Both the position numbers and the translations under genes were made by a program. Shown here piece by piece: positions 9,795-20,738 of a DNA stretch of 64,000 nt. Where the stretch lies: contig CM075103.1 in NCBI GenBank assembly GCA_037576195.1, positions 25,876,723-25,940,722 on the forward strand, in the 5' to 3' direction. The stretch comes from Phytoseiulus persimilis. Taxonomy: Eukaryota > Arthropoda > Arachnida > Mesostigmata > Phytoseiidae. The number at the start of each line of letters is the position of its first letter. Within the stretch, counting starts at the first letter, position 1. A model generated the notes under the pieces. It was not told the DNA's origin, did no database searches, and was given only the letters and a program-made list of their open reading frames with translations.

Positions 9795-12700
9795 CTGAGA
9801 GAGGAACAAATGCGTCAGCCATTATTCCCAGAATAACCCACGGGAGTTCCGAAGAATCGTTTTCTCCCGGATCGGAATTCCCCCGAACCGCAGTCATGAA
9901 TATGCAGGTGATCCAAATTGTGGATGGGGAAAATTATTCTCCCTGATCACGAACGCTTGGCGATTCTGGACAAATAACGATCTCGAAGTTCTGCTCGAGC
10001 CAAAAGTTCCTTATTGCTTTCGCTATTCTCGAAAGAAAATTCCACGATGAGCAAAAAATCATTCGGGGAGGAATGGAGGATTGAATCTACGAGGCTTATT
10101 TGATTCGCTTCAGATTTGGGTTCGCAGCCCGTTCCTCAGCGCGATGAGTTTCTTTTTCTCTGATCGAAATTCCGTTAGTCACAGACCCAGGGAGGAATGC
10201 TCATCGTGCTCCATTAGGAATCGTCGATTCCGCTAAGCCGGCTGCTGCGAAAGGAACTTTTGTTGGGTTCGGTGTCTCTCTCTGAAGTCGCGAAAAATAC
10301 GAAACTTCTGGCGCATGCGCTCCAATATCGTCCTCGTTCCCGATTTGCCAAGCATTCGTAATCAGGGAGAACATTGCGCTCCACCCTGTACTATTTCCAC
10401 TCGAGGCCGATGGCCTGAGCGATGTCCGAGAGAATCCCCAGGTCCGCGTTGACGAATTCCTGGCAGGTTCTATCGAGGGAAAGTTATGAGCTTACTTTTG
10501 CGTCCATGCTTCTTGCCCTCGCGGTAGACTTCATCGTAGGAGTTGTGTTTGTAGTCTGTGGCTTCTGGGATTTCCCTTAGAGGTCTTTCTCTGCTGACTT
10601 TGCTTGGGTTGTACCGTTCGTTGAGAGCTCTGGATTGATCCTTTGTGATCGCGTCTCCTGCGGAAGGGGGGAAGTTGGAAATCGCTTTCAATCGAAAACG
10701 TGATGAAACTCTCGGATGTTGGGCCGAGTTGAGGCACGGTTCAGAGCAAACTCGAGGAAGAGGACTTGTTTGCACGGGAATCAGCAGCGAAGCAGTGGCC
10801 CTAACAGGAAATAAGACAACATAGACCAACCTGTGCTCAAACTCCGTCGGTTCTTCAGCGGGGTCGATGTGTAGGGTTTCAGCTTCCCCAGATCGTCTTC
10901 GTCTCTTCCGGGTCGCAGGTCTTTCTTTACGGGAGTACTTTCGATGTGGCTCAGTGGGATCGTTCGAACGGCTCCAATGCTTTGCAGGAATACCTGAACG
11001 AGAATGGCCCGTGAAGAACTGCCCCGAATCCTCGAGACCAAAATCTTCCACCCGTTTCTCAACCAATTCCACATTCGTCGAGGTGCCGTGAGTTCCAGTT
11101 GGCTGCCAGATTCATCATTGTTGGAACCCACCTCAGCGGAATCGGCTTTCCTGTCTATTGACTGAACGAAGCCTGTGTGTTCCTTCATTCCGACGCGCAC
11201 AATGCATTTCACGCCGGAGTCTAGCGCCGGGGTGATGAGATTGCCGGATCGGAAGGCGTCACGTTTCTCTTCACACCAATTCAGATACTCCACGTTACGA
11301 AGTATCCTGGGATCGAGGCACTTCGCCACCTTTAATTGAACACGCGCGATGTCAGCAAATCCAAATCAATTTTTCCAGGCGGCGGGTTCCGACGAAACTC
11401 AGTAATTTCGTCCGTTCGCTGATCAGATTCGTCTCTCCTCCTTCGATGAGCTCCTCGTACGTGTGCCGAGCCTCGGAGACCTCGCGGAGGAACCGAGCCC
11501 GGCCCTGGCACTGGAGCGGCGATCTACTCGCGATTCCAGCAGATGAGAACAAACATTACACTACCTTGAAGGGAAACGGCGGAACCCCGCAGCGGACCGC
11601 CAAGACGATCTGCTCTCCCTTATTTTCTGGAAGCTGGGGGACGTCTTTCTCCTCGCCCTCGGTAACCTAGAAACGTATTCCGCGGGATTCAGGGGGAATT
11701 GGAGAACGGATCCTTCGACCATGATCGGGAATACGGATTTCCGTATCGGGTCCATCGTCATCATGACAATTGAACATACCGAGTTGCACCACTGGGTGAA
11801 TGTGAGGTGCCTCTTGTTTTTGAAATTGTCCTTCTCATAGAGCATTTGGTTCACCGCGAAATCGACTTCGTCGTTCCCGAGCTCGAAGACGTCTTTGTAG
11901 AGAACGTCGTACACAATGGCTTGCGTCACTCTCAGAGCCTCGATGTGTTGCTTCGTGTAGACCAGGTCATATTGTTTGTTGTGTGTCCAGCAAAGGAGAA
12001 TCTGGAGGCGGAAGCCAACCCAAGTTCTTAAAAGGCAAACACTCGCTCGCAACCCGCGAAACTTGACGCGATCCTAAGCGGCTCAGTATCGGCATCGAAT
12101 ACGAACCTTCTTCTCGAAGTCACCGCGCGTCACGTGCTTCGGTGCTGTTTCGGGTAGGTAGTACACGAGGAAATCAACCTTGTACATTTTCGACAAGACA
12201 TGCATCTCCGACGTCCAGCCGGGAGTCTGGACCTCGCGCAAATTATTAACTTGGTCTTCGGCCTTCTGGGTGTAATCGAGATCGCCGGTGAGTTGCTTTT
12301 TGTTCTTCAGAATGTAATCACAGTACGCCTCACGGATCATGGCATGTTTAGTTTGACATCCGAAAAGCGCTTCGGAAACGGCGCGGAACAGACAGGTGCC
12401 ATCCACCGGGAGATGGTACCTGAAGAGACTGCGGAAGAAAGCCGGAATGAATGACGGTTAACGAAATCACTGACGCTCCATCTCGGAGCGGAACCTTGGG
12501 CCTGTCACAACGGCATCGGATGTGCCATCAGCTGAGCGTCAACGAAACCCGCTTCGACGAAGTGTGTGTTTCCGATGAATGTGGAACGTGCCCTCAGCGA
12601 AATAGCTTCGTGGGGTGCCTGGCATCGCTCAAGAACGAATTCCATCTGAGGCTTCATAGAGAGTCACCCCAAATCAATGGCGCAGTGGACCTAGCAACGG

Positions 12701-12831
12701 TCCCGAGCTGCGATCTCTCCGACGAGGTCTTGTCACAAAAACACCCGAGGAACCAGGAATGGATGGATCGTTCATCATTCGAGTTTGAGTCGTATTCCAA
12801 CTTACCCGTTGTTGTCGAAGAACTGGTCCAT
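8922..12831 (-). CDS. OTUD4: OTUD4/otu-like protein: OTU domain, Tudor-like domain, conserved C-terminal motif
   Basis: Exons in order: 12831-12806, 12419-12107, 12001-11780, 11666-11565, 11329-11132, about 11102-10496, 9794-9365, 9195-8922. All junctions except the fifth have normal GT-AG signals, and phases agree throughout, giving about 723 residues. The N-terminus MDQFFDNNG runs straight into the OTU domain (about residues 10-130) with nucleophile Cys18 in VDGTCLFRAV and the Asp15 before it. A motif typical of OTUD4 and Otu follows (FPFK-VAKCLDPRILRNVEY, residues about 218-236), then a Tudor-like segment (about 258-305), a basic patch rich in Arg and Lys, a Pro/Ser-rich low-complexity region, and ILRYFFNLGV (about 630-640), shared with vertebrate OTUD4. 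Family members are deubiquitinases or RNA-linked regulators. Oddities: the His expected before Tyr-Asp in the OTU core is Gln123, and the fifth intron would be only 29 (or 74) bases. Family assignment is strong; exact exon 5/6 structure is not. Confidence 0.82.
11132..11666 (-). CDS. OTUD4: Exons 4-5: linker and Tudor-like part of the OTUD4-like gene
   Basis: Exon 4 (11666-11565) encodes 34 residues ending PPFPFK; exon 5 (11329-11132) continues with VAKCLDPRILRNVEYLNW and the first strands of a Tudor-like fold (SGVKCIVRVGMKEHTGFVQS). The 235-base intron between them contains an in-frame-looking stretch, but the join PFK-VAK matches the family order without it. Confidence 0.75.
11780..12831 (-). 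CDS. OTUD4: OTU-domain exons 1-3 of the OTUD4-like gene
   Basis: Exon 1 (12831-12806) encodes the start MDQFFDNNG; exon 2 (12419-12107) carries VDGTCLFRAV and most of the domain up to FEKK; exon 3 (12001-11780) starts ILLCWTHNKQYDLVY and ends TQWCNS. Cys18 is retained. In OTUD4-type enzymes a His precedes Tyr-Asp; here the residue is Gln123, with a His three positions earlier (His120). Confidence 0.85.
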
Positions 12832-15682
12832 TGTGAACTCGTTCGCATCGCCGGATGTCTCTTGAGCGACCGGACACTCCAACGCCCAGTCGGGAACAGG
12901 GTCCGAGGTGATGTAGGTCGGCACGTTCAGACTATGGAGGCTTCTTCGTTTCACGTGCGACATCACGGCAACCTCCTGGTTCCTGACTGTGGACGCAGCC
13001 AGGTTTCCCGTTAGATATGGCAGAACAGGTCTTACGAGTCCGCTCAGCCCAATTACTTGGCGCGCGCTGAGACGGCGTCCTCTCCCTTTTTCAAATATTT
13101 GAAACTGCTACGACGTAGGGTTCGCGCTGCAACGGCGACGGAGCGTTCCACGCGTCCAACAATGACCCCGGAGTTTCTCAGGTGAATTCAACTCAAATGA
13201 CTCTATCGAACCCGAGCCCCCCTTCTCGGTGTCCAGAATCAGAATTCCTTTCCGACGATTGATGCGACGCGTATGCTCGAATTCCCTCATTCAGGCGGAC
13301 GAGATCTCCGGAACCGTTCAGGGGAACAACCGAGGCTTCAGGACCACGAAGCGTCGCCAGATGAAAGAGTCAGCACGATGCGGACGTCTGAATGCGGAAT
13401 GGCACTCGATTCGAAACGAATGATTAATGCCTGGAACTTGTCGACAGAGTTTCTCTCGGACTCGATCTCCCAAGTTCCTCTCTTCCAGTAGCTCTGTTCC
13501 TTTGGGTGCCACGCAGGCCGGAGCTCCGAGTCCTCTTGGCCAATGTTTGGAAGCGTGCTTCGGGCTCCCGGAACAGTGGAATGCTGTAACCAACGAAGTT
13601 CGATTCCGGGGCCCAAAGAACCCTTGCACAGAAAACTCGGTACAGCGTTCCGCAGACCTCAACGTACTGCTGAACTTTCCCTCAGATGAATCGAAAACAG
13701 TGGTACTTACGTACTTTATCGGCACTTTGGAACTATCTTGGAAGTGTTCTGGCGAGGCCCGAGGAAGTCAACAAACAATGGACAGGCGAAGCTGCACGTT
13801 CATAGCGAGATGTGAAGCTGCAGATGTAGAGGATGTGAACGTGTGCCGCCAGAGCAACTGGAGATCACGAAAAGGTGGTGTCGGGTATCACAGAGGAGTT
13901 ACTGGACAGCGCTTCTTCCAGCATGTGGAGTGAACCAGTTTTCGGGGTCGAGCGGCTCGATTTTTCAACCCACAACGTAGAGAAGTGGCGCTTCTGAGCG
14001 TATTTTCTCAAGGATGCTTATGCTGTTGTTGTCATTGGAGTCGATCTCGGGTTCTCGGTCGACAACCGTGTTCGTTGGAGTTCGAAATCATTCTACTTTG
14101 AGCTCCGCTTCGCGGGCGATTCCCCTCTGCCGGTGCATCGCGGGTTTCGGAAGGAGCTCTCCTCGCGAACCAATTGTGAAAGCTTTGGGGATAGGGTGGT
14201 GCTTGAGATGGCGCTGGCCCTGATTCGAACACGCAACACCCGACATCATGCAGCGAGGCGTTATCACGGGTGCAGATTGTGCGCAATACGCGCTGACTGA
14301 CGCGGTATCAGTGGCTTTCCATCCGAATCAAGACGCCCTCAGCGGTCGGACTTCAAACGAACAGTTTATCTTGGCGCTGCTTCGCGAAAACCGAATGTCA
14401 TGCCCATCGCCGAGGGGATATCGAGGAACACAGGCTAAGAGACGAATGTGGTGGGCTTCTGGAGCAGTGAGTTTGTCGATGGACGTCAGTCACCTGAATT
14501 CAATGTAATCGAACCTTCCCGTCGAAATATGAGGAGTTCGAATCTCCATCGGGATCAAGCGTCCCCGTGGCCCAGAGGTTCGAATTTCAAAGAACCGATT
14601 GATTCAAACATACAGAAAGACAGCCGGACCGTTGTTTTGGAGCGTTCCGATTTCCATGCAGGGCAGATTGCATCGTGGCGAGAAGTGATGCCTCCGCAGA
14701 CGGGTAGACCCACACACGCCGGCCTCCGGGAATCGAAGGCACGAGCTGTCATTCCCCGAAGAGTAAGTTAGTGAGGTGATTCGCCCAAGAGAACTCGAAC
14801 TCCTTCAGAGCTCTCTGATATTTCTGAGTGCAGTGTTTGATAATCGGAACATCTCGATCCGTAGTCGATTCGCGCGCCGATAGAACTTCAGAAGTTCAAT
14901 TCAGCGGAAACAGCCACGACGAAACCGTTCGACTGTCGGCCGATGAGCGCACGTCAGTGAAAAATCTTACATCGTTACATGCCGGCGACGATCCACACGT
15001 GCAACATGGCTTCGAGAGAAGATCCCATGGCCAAAATGCCGTCGAGAAATAAATTCGCGTTGATAGATTCCCGCGGGGTTTTCGCCTGTGGGTTTCCACC
15101 ATTCTGAAGCCGTATTTGTATTTCGCACGTCGAATCTGTTCAGGGTTTGCAACAGTCCGCATTTCGGATCCGCTAGCTGCGACCTCAATCCCGTAGAGTA
15201 ACCGCTGTAGAGAGCCCGCACACTTTGTTGCGAGCTTAGTGGAGCTAGCCTCCGGAATCCTGACTGTCACTGACAGTTAGCGAAGTTGGATAACAGTTAT
15301 CTGAATAGTTATGGTAATGACAGTTGACACGCGGGCTTCCCGGACTAAAGTCGCGGTACTGACGCAGCACTCGCAGGCTTGCGGTCCTGAAAATGCAGGC
15401 TTTTGTAAACCCAAGATCTGATGCTCAAATATCTCCGCACGAACACGTCGCCGTAGCTCCAGATGGGCTCCACCCGTCTTGCGTCAGATGAGTGGAGAAC
15501 TCTCCCAGTCAGTTTCTATTCCGAATCCCTCGGGGGCTCAAGATCTCGATTCTCGATCCCGATCTTCATAGATTCCGTGAGTAGGTTCCCTGTCCGGTCA
15601 AGTTCTATCGGACGTCATTCGAGGGACAGACCGCTCTGATTCGCCGACGAGTTGCTTCTTGCTCGCATCGCGGTGGACAACG
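12832..15682. other. Intergenic between the OTUD4-like gene and the first kinase
   Basis: This should contain the promoters of two divergently transcribed genes (OTUD4-like leftward, kinase rightward). Several frames of 100-170 codons exist on both strands (for example 13318-13933 and 14448-15270), but they overlap each other on opposite strands and none is recognisable. No repeat or RNA gene noticed. Confidence 0.35.
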
Positions 15683-16720
15683 ATGCCTCGACCTGAAGAC
15701 CCACGCGAGCGAGCTTACAGAGATTATTTGAAGCAAGAGCTGCCGCTCTTCGAACAGAGGCTCGCTAACTGCGAGTGCCCGAGAGAAAACCTCCAGAATT
15801 TCGAGCTTGTGAGAGTTTATGGTCAGGGAGGTTTTGGCAGAGTTTTCGAAGCTCGCCGCAAGGGTTCAGAACATGAGGTGGCCTTGAAAATGCAGAGAAA
15901 GTCCGCTCTCGTCCGCAAGCAAAAGGTACATCTAGCCATTCAGGAGAAAAGACTCCAGTGGGCGTTGCACTCAAATTTCACCGTTCCGTTGTTGGCCGCT
16001 TTCAAGGACCCGACAAATGTTTATTTGGTCATGGAGTTCGCAGCTCTCGGCAGTCTTGATAAACAGATTTACTCGGAGAACGGGCTACCGGACGCTGCTT
16101 TGAGACTGATCGCCGCGATGATCGTGCTGGGCGTTGAGTATCTCCACGCGTGCAACGTCCTGTACCGCGACTTGAAGCCGGAGAACGTTTTCGTTTACCC
16201 GGACGGGTACGTGAAGTTGGGCGATTTCGGACTCTCGATGAGGTCGACGGCGTTCGTCGCGGATTTCATGGGAACGGTCCCATACATGGCGCCGGAGATG
16301 TTCCACAGCAAGCAGAGCTCGACAGGTGTCGATTGGTGGGCTTTCGGCGTGACGCTGTACGAGATGTACAGTCAGGAGTGGGTGTTCGGAGCAGATCCTG
16401 ATGGACCGATGGCTCCGAAACTGGTCGGGGAAGCCATACCAATCATGATCCACAGCTGCGTACCCAACATCGCATGCGAACTCGTCGAGGCAGTGCTGGT
16501 AAAGGACGTCGACAAGAGGCTCGGCTGCCTGAAAGAAGGAAGCGGGGGTCTAAAAAGTCACAAGTTCTTCGAAGGCATCAATTTCTTAGATCTCCATGAC
16601 AGACTGATCAAAATCGACGTCGGAGCCCTTGACGAGTTCCAGCACAAGGTCGTCGGAGAACGCGATTTTCCCAGCATAGGACACGAGGATAAATACGAAG
16701 TCGAGTTCAGAGACTTCTGA
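15683..16720 (+). CDS. PKA-like AGC serine/threonine kinase, intronless copy 1
   Basis: 345 residues in one exon. I start at the second ATG of the open frame (MPRPEDPRERAYRDYL) because the paralogue at 20739 begins at the equivalent codon with MPPAEDPR. Catalytic features: glycine loop GQGGFG (47-52), Lys69 in VALK, helix-C Glu88, YRDLKPEN (161-168) with Asp163, DFG 181-183, APE ending at Glu205, and DWWAFGV as in PKA. The protein ends at a PKA-type hydrophobic motif, FRDF (342-345), and the overall layout aligns with the PKA catalytic subunit. Odd: the residue aligning with the PKA activation-loop Thr197 is Asp194, and the GTPEY P+1 motif reads GTVPY, so regulation and substrate choice probably differ from PKA. 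An AATAAA lies 87 bases after the stop. The lack of introns next to intron-rich genes suggests retroposition, but that is inference. Confidence 0.88.
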   Translation: MPRPEDPRERAYRDYLKQELPLFEQRLANCECPRENLQNFELVRVYGQGGFGRVFEARRKGSEHEVALKMQRKSALVRKQKVHLAIQEKRLQWALHSNFTVPLLAAFKDPTNVYLVMEFAALGSLDKQIYSENGLPDAALRLIAAMIVLGVEYLHACNVLYRDLKPENVFVYPDGYVKLGDFGLSMRSTAFVADFMGTVPYMAPEMFHSKQSSTGVDWWAFGVTLYEMYSQEWVFGADPDGPMAPKLVGEAIPIMIHSCVPNIACELVEAVLVKDVDKRLGCLKEGSGGLKSHKFFEGINFLDLHDRLIKIDVGALDEFQHKVVGERDFPSIGHEDKYEVEFRDF

Positions 16721-16806
16721 TTTTGTTCTTAGAGTCGCAGTTCACTTGCTTCGCGAAAGGGAACGAACCTAGCTGTGTGAGCTAGGAACTTCCAACTCTG
16801 GAGTTG

Positions 16807-16812
16807 AATAAA
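16807..16812 (+). terminator. Poly(A) signal of kinase 1
   Basis: AATAAA 87 bases after the kinase 1 stop codon, on the same strand. Confidence 0.6.
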
Positions 16813-17605
16813 TTGCCGTGGTCTGTGCTTCCTGAACGTGGAAACTGGTATTACAAGACCTGGTCGTCTTCGTTCACCAGTTCATTCCGTCGTTCGGCAG
16901 TTAATTTCTCCTCCAGAGCTAGGAACGATGCTGTGATGAACCAACCCAGAGAGTTGGGTACGTACAGTGCGTAGATGACGGCAGTGAGCCAGCCCTACGA
17001 GACATAAGGAATCGTTCAGTTTCCGGGTCGGTCGTTCGGTCGTTCCGTCGGAAAATCTTCAAGATGACCTAAGCGAGGAGACAGTTCCCGAACCATGGCG
17101 TTTTAATCAACAAGATGTCTCTATCAGTGTAGAGAACAGAAACTCCGCAACGTTGTCTTCCAACTCGGGAAGAGAGTACGGTTCTTCAGTTGTTCCGTGG
17201 GTCGAGGTCCTGAGTACGGTAGAGTAGAGCTTGCGCGCCGAGAGCTCGGCACTCCGCTCTACTAATGGTGAGTTCATGGGGTGTGAATTATAGCGAGAAG
17301 CAACTGGTCATGTTGAAATGAGGCGCACCCGGAGGTATCGCTCGCTTCTCCGGCATTCGACGTCCACGAACACGCTCCATGGGATCACCGCGGATTCTGA
17401 TTCTCATGCTCTTGAGAAGGAGTCATCCTGATGAAGGAAAGGGGGGAGCAAGCCGCCATCACGGGTCCGGAAGTAAGATCGCAGTCCTTGACTTCACCCG
17501 CGGAAGAAAATTCGAAAATACTCAGACGGACTTAGCACCAGACTACAGCTCGGAAGGAGTCTCGGAAGCCGCGTCTTTGTGAATCGGTATCGTTTCAGCG
17601 GACCC
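16813..17605. other. Downstream flank of kinase 1
   Basis: No gene, RNA or repeat recognised between the poly(A) signal and the fold-back element. Confidence 0.4.
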
Positions 17606-17691
17606 GGACATCTTGGCGCAGACATTTTGACGCAAGACATTTTGGCGCGAACATTTTGGCGCAACGGATATTTTGGCGCAGGAACTTCGGG
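17606..17691. repeat. Left array of 15-bp motif
   Basis: About six diverged copies of GGACATTTTGGCGCA in direct orientation on the plus strand. Confidence 0.8.
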
Positions 17692-18529
17692 TGCAGATTC
17701 AGGTGGAGCTCCCATGAGTTATTCAATCAATCGCGACAGTATTGTTCTGTGGCTATCGATGCTTTTTGCGATGTATAAGATCATCAGAGTTTTCATCTAT
17801 ACTCCATCGTAAACGGTCTTGTGGACTCTCGACGATGGTCTCGTAGGCCCTCGAAACGGTGTCGTGGGCACTCGTAGACTTTTTTTTAGAGGCGTCGCCC
17901 ATAGTTTTCTGATGACGTAAACTCAGTCCGCGTCCTGATGTACATCCATCCTCATTTCTTCAGATTCAATAACGCTCAACTAATAAATATGTTTGATGAT
18001 TCATGATTTCATCTACCGAAGTCTAAGGTCGTTGAATTGTGCTCCTCAATTTCCGCTCGCGGTTGAAACTATCCATAGAAGATATCGAACCACTTTGAGA
18101 GACAGCGATGCCAGTACTTTTCATGAGGGGTCAATAAGATGTGGACAGCTTCCGGGCGATCACCAATGAAAGTGGGCTGTGGGACCACGAGTCCGTCGCC
18201 TAGATAGACAAGTGATAGTTGTGGACATCTTGAAATTCGTTCCGACCGAGTCCCACAGCGTGTTCTCCCAGCGTACGTCGACATTCCGATCGGGAGCCCA
18301 TGCTGACATGCGTTGTTCAACCGAGTATCACTGCCGAGTCTGCATCGACGGCGCCTGTGCATTTCAGAGCGAGTAACTCTCCGAGTGAGCGATTCGAGCG
18401 AACTTTTTCGTGCAAGTGGGAATGGGGACGATTGATGGAAGCTCCGGTGGTCATATCCGCCACATGAAAGCATCGATAGCCACTGAAAAATACTGTTTTG
18501 GTGAGTCCTGACTGCTTCATCTGAATCTG

Positions 18530-18618
18530 CGCCAAAATGTCCTGCGCCAAAATATCCTGCGCCAAAATATCCTGCGCCAAAATGTCCGTTGCGCCGAAAT
18601 GTCCGCGCCAAAATGTCC
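18530..18618. repeat. Right array of 15-bp motif (inverted)
   Basis: About six copies of TGCGCCAAAATGTCC, the reverse complement of the left-arm motif, better preserved than the left array. Confidence 0.8.
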
Positions 18619-19040
18619 TAGACCGTCGTTTCAGACCGCTCTGATGAGGGATCCATCGACGACGCTCTTGTTTTCTAACACGGGCTTCTAAAACCGGGGG
18701 AAATATGCACTCGAGGAAACGCTATTGGAATCACTCGACCTTCTGTATTTTCCCCCAATCGTTGAGAGCTCTCGTCTGATATTTTTCATGGCAGAGACTA
18801 GGAATTGGAGGTGAAATTCGAGGATGGCAGACGGAGTTCTGAGAGCCAATGAAGAAGAAGAAGTGCGATACGAGGTTTCTGCCTGGAAATGCTCTTGGAA
18901 CCACTGATAGAATCAGCAGTTTTATGGCTATGGAGACTACAAACTTGGACCGATTGTTTTGTTCAAGCGATGCCGAGCACGGAGTGTTAGACCGGTGAAG
19001 AAAATGCGAAGATCGATGCATCTTTCGAACATGAACTGAC
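18619..19040. other. Between fold-back element and decayed transposase
   Basis: No gene recognised. It may include the 5' end of the decayed Tc1-like element, but I could not find terminal inverted repeats. Confidence 0.3.
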
Positions 19041-19907
19041 ACATGGGCTGTCGGAGCTAAAGTCAAGGGTTCGCAAAAAGTGGTTTTGAGTCATTTCAAG
19101 AACCCAGATCTTTACAACCATTATGAGGAGCGCGGAGTGACGTCCAAGATTTCGCTGGCCGATAAGAGGCGGAAATGCCGCGCTGCCTCAAACTGAACAC
19201 GTTCGAGTACGCAAATCAGACGAGACATTGAGCATCACGTGATTCGGAAGCGCGTTCGTCAGATGATCAATGAGCGAGAATCCCGTCGAATCATATGCAG
19301 CTCCTTTGTTCGCATTTGAAACGCTCTACTTCCGTAATTTCTCTTCAGCGATGAGAAAAAGTTCTTCCTCAACGGGCCGGACGGCTTCAATCACTACTGG
19401 AGAGATTAGAGGGAAGAACCAGTGATCTTTTTTAGGACGCTATCTCCGGGGAGGATCGGTTGTGTGTCGGGGTTGCTCTTGGTCCGTAGAAAAAGTGGAA
19501 TTAGCGTTTCGCTCATCAAGAATTGATTCCATAGAATATCGAGGGGTGCTAGATTCTCATATTTCACTTTTTTTGAGGAGGTTCCGCCCCCTAAAACTGA
19601 TATTTCTACATGACAATGCAACCGTGCATGCCAGCTCGAGAACAAATCGATGGTTGAAGCCCAAGAAGATCGAGGATCTCTAGTGGCCGGCGTGCAGCCC
19701 TGACTCGAATCCCGTGGAGAACCTCTGGGGCATCGTCGCTCGGCGGTTATACACGGAAAACGGGCGATTCGAAATTGTGTATGAATTGAAGAGAGGCTCA
19801 GTGAATCCTTGGAGCAGGGCTAGAAACAATCGATAATCTCATTTCTTCCGTGCGAGATCGCGTGTTTCAGGTCATATTCAGAGAGGAGAAACACATGAAC
19901 TATTGAG
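19041..19907 (+). pseudogene. Decayed Tc1-like transposase
   Basis: Reading the plus strand in pieces gives an N-terminal helix-turn-helix-like part (VVLSHFKNPDLYNHYEERG), then SDEKKFFLNGPDG with the first catalytic Asp (about 19345), FLHDNATVHA with the second (about 19610), and DSNPVENLWG with the Glu (about 19720). Stops and frame changes break the frame between these blocks (for example a stop after HYWRD), so no functional enzyme can be made. It belongs to the Tc1 superfamily but is clearly diverged from the intact copy at 45.5-46.5 kb. Confidence 0.8.
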
Positions 19908-20738
19908 AAGCCTTGGATATGTGTTCCGACCAGATAGAATAGTAGAAAATGGATTCGATTCTGAAAGCATTTCCGGCCGATTCTCGCTGTTCATGCATCT
20001 TCCTCGATGAGAAGGATGTGTAGGTCAGTCCAAAGCCCTGAGATCTTTCTCCTCTCGACTTGACTCCCACACGAGGCTCAATCCGAGCGTTCGCCGTGTG
20101 GCACATAGATTAGTGGGAATTTCCTCCTGATTCTCAGAGCATTTTCTTCAGTGTATTGGCGTTGAAAAATCCTCGATCTACCGATACCAGAGATTTCGAC
20201 TCGATTCTGCATTATCTCAATGAGAGGGATCCTCCGACTGTGAGACATCCAAGATGCCTGCTCATAATGCATAAATCGGAGATGCATTCAACTTCGGGAA
20301 ATGTTCCACCGTCGGCACCACGTTGTCTTCCATCCCTCGAGGTGGTCTCGGAGCGTCCGAGAATCCCAGGAAACGCGATGTGCTTATTCGAGTCAAGAAC
20401 TTCTTCAAACCAGCGGAAGCTACGGTATTTATGATCCTCATGTTCATTCATGACACTTCGAGCTCTGACGCGATGAATGAGCTCTTGGGATCTCAAATGG
20501 TCGCAGCTTCACAATGTCGTTCGATGTCGGCGTTGCACGACGCTGGGGATCTAGGGAAACGTTCCAAGAGGGCAGGAATCGCGCGGTCCGTTACACTGAA
20601 AAACATCGGCAGCTCACTCTGGAGGGTCGATTCGCACCACATTCGAATGCCGCTCGGTCGATAGCTCGTCGAAACTCATGTTGGGCACACTCATCGAAAA
20701 TCGACAACGTGCTGTATGTTTTTCCCCGGTAAATAACG
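19908..20738. other. Upstream flank of kinase 2
   Basis: No gene recognised; presumably contains the kinase 2 promoter. Short frames on both strands are unconvincing. Confidence 0.35.

Larger units (their letters stand above)
17606..18618. mobile_element. Fold-back element with inverted arrays of a 15-bp motif
   Basis: The left arm (from 17606) has about six copies of a motif close to GGACATTTTGGCGCA; the right arm (ending 18618) has about six copies in reverse complement. Inside each array the inverted arms continue to match: GCAGATTCAG is followed by a GTGGAGC/ATGAAGC-type variant, and GTGGCTATCGATGCTTT occurs in both arms (near 17750 and 18470). The arms are therefore roughly 170-180 bp long. 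The ~650-bp core carries no recognisable transposase. A target duplication could not be fixed with confidence. Confidence 0.8.

Noticed and set aside
16085-16453. Minus-strand ORF of 122 codons
   Set aside because: Entirely antisense to kinase 1; a similar shadow exists over kinase 2.
17606-18618. Regularly spaced repeats resembling a CRISPR array
   Set aside because: The repeats are contiguous 15-mers without unique spacers, arranged in two inverted blocks, in a eukaryotic genome; they are transposon-like arms.
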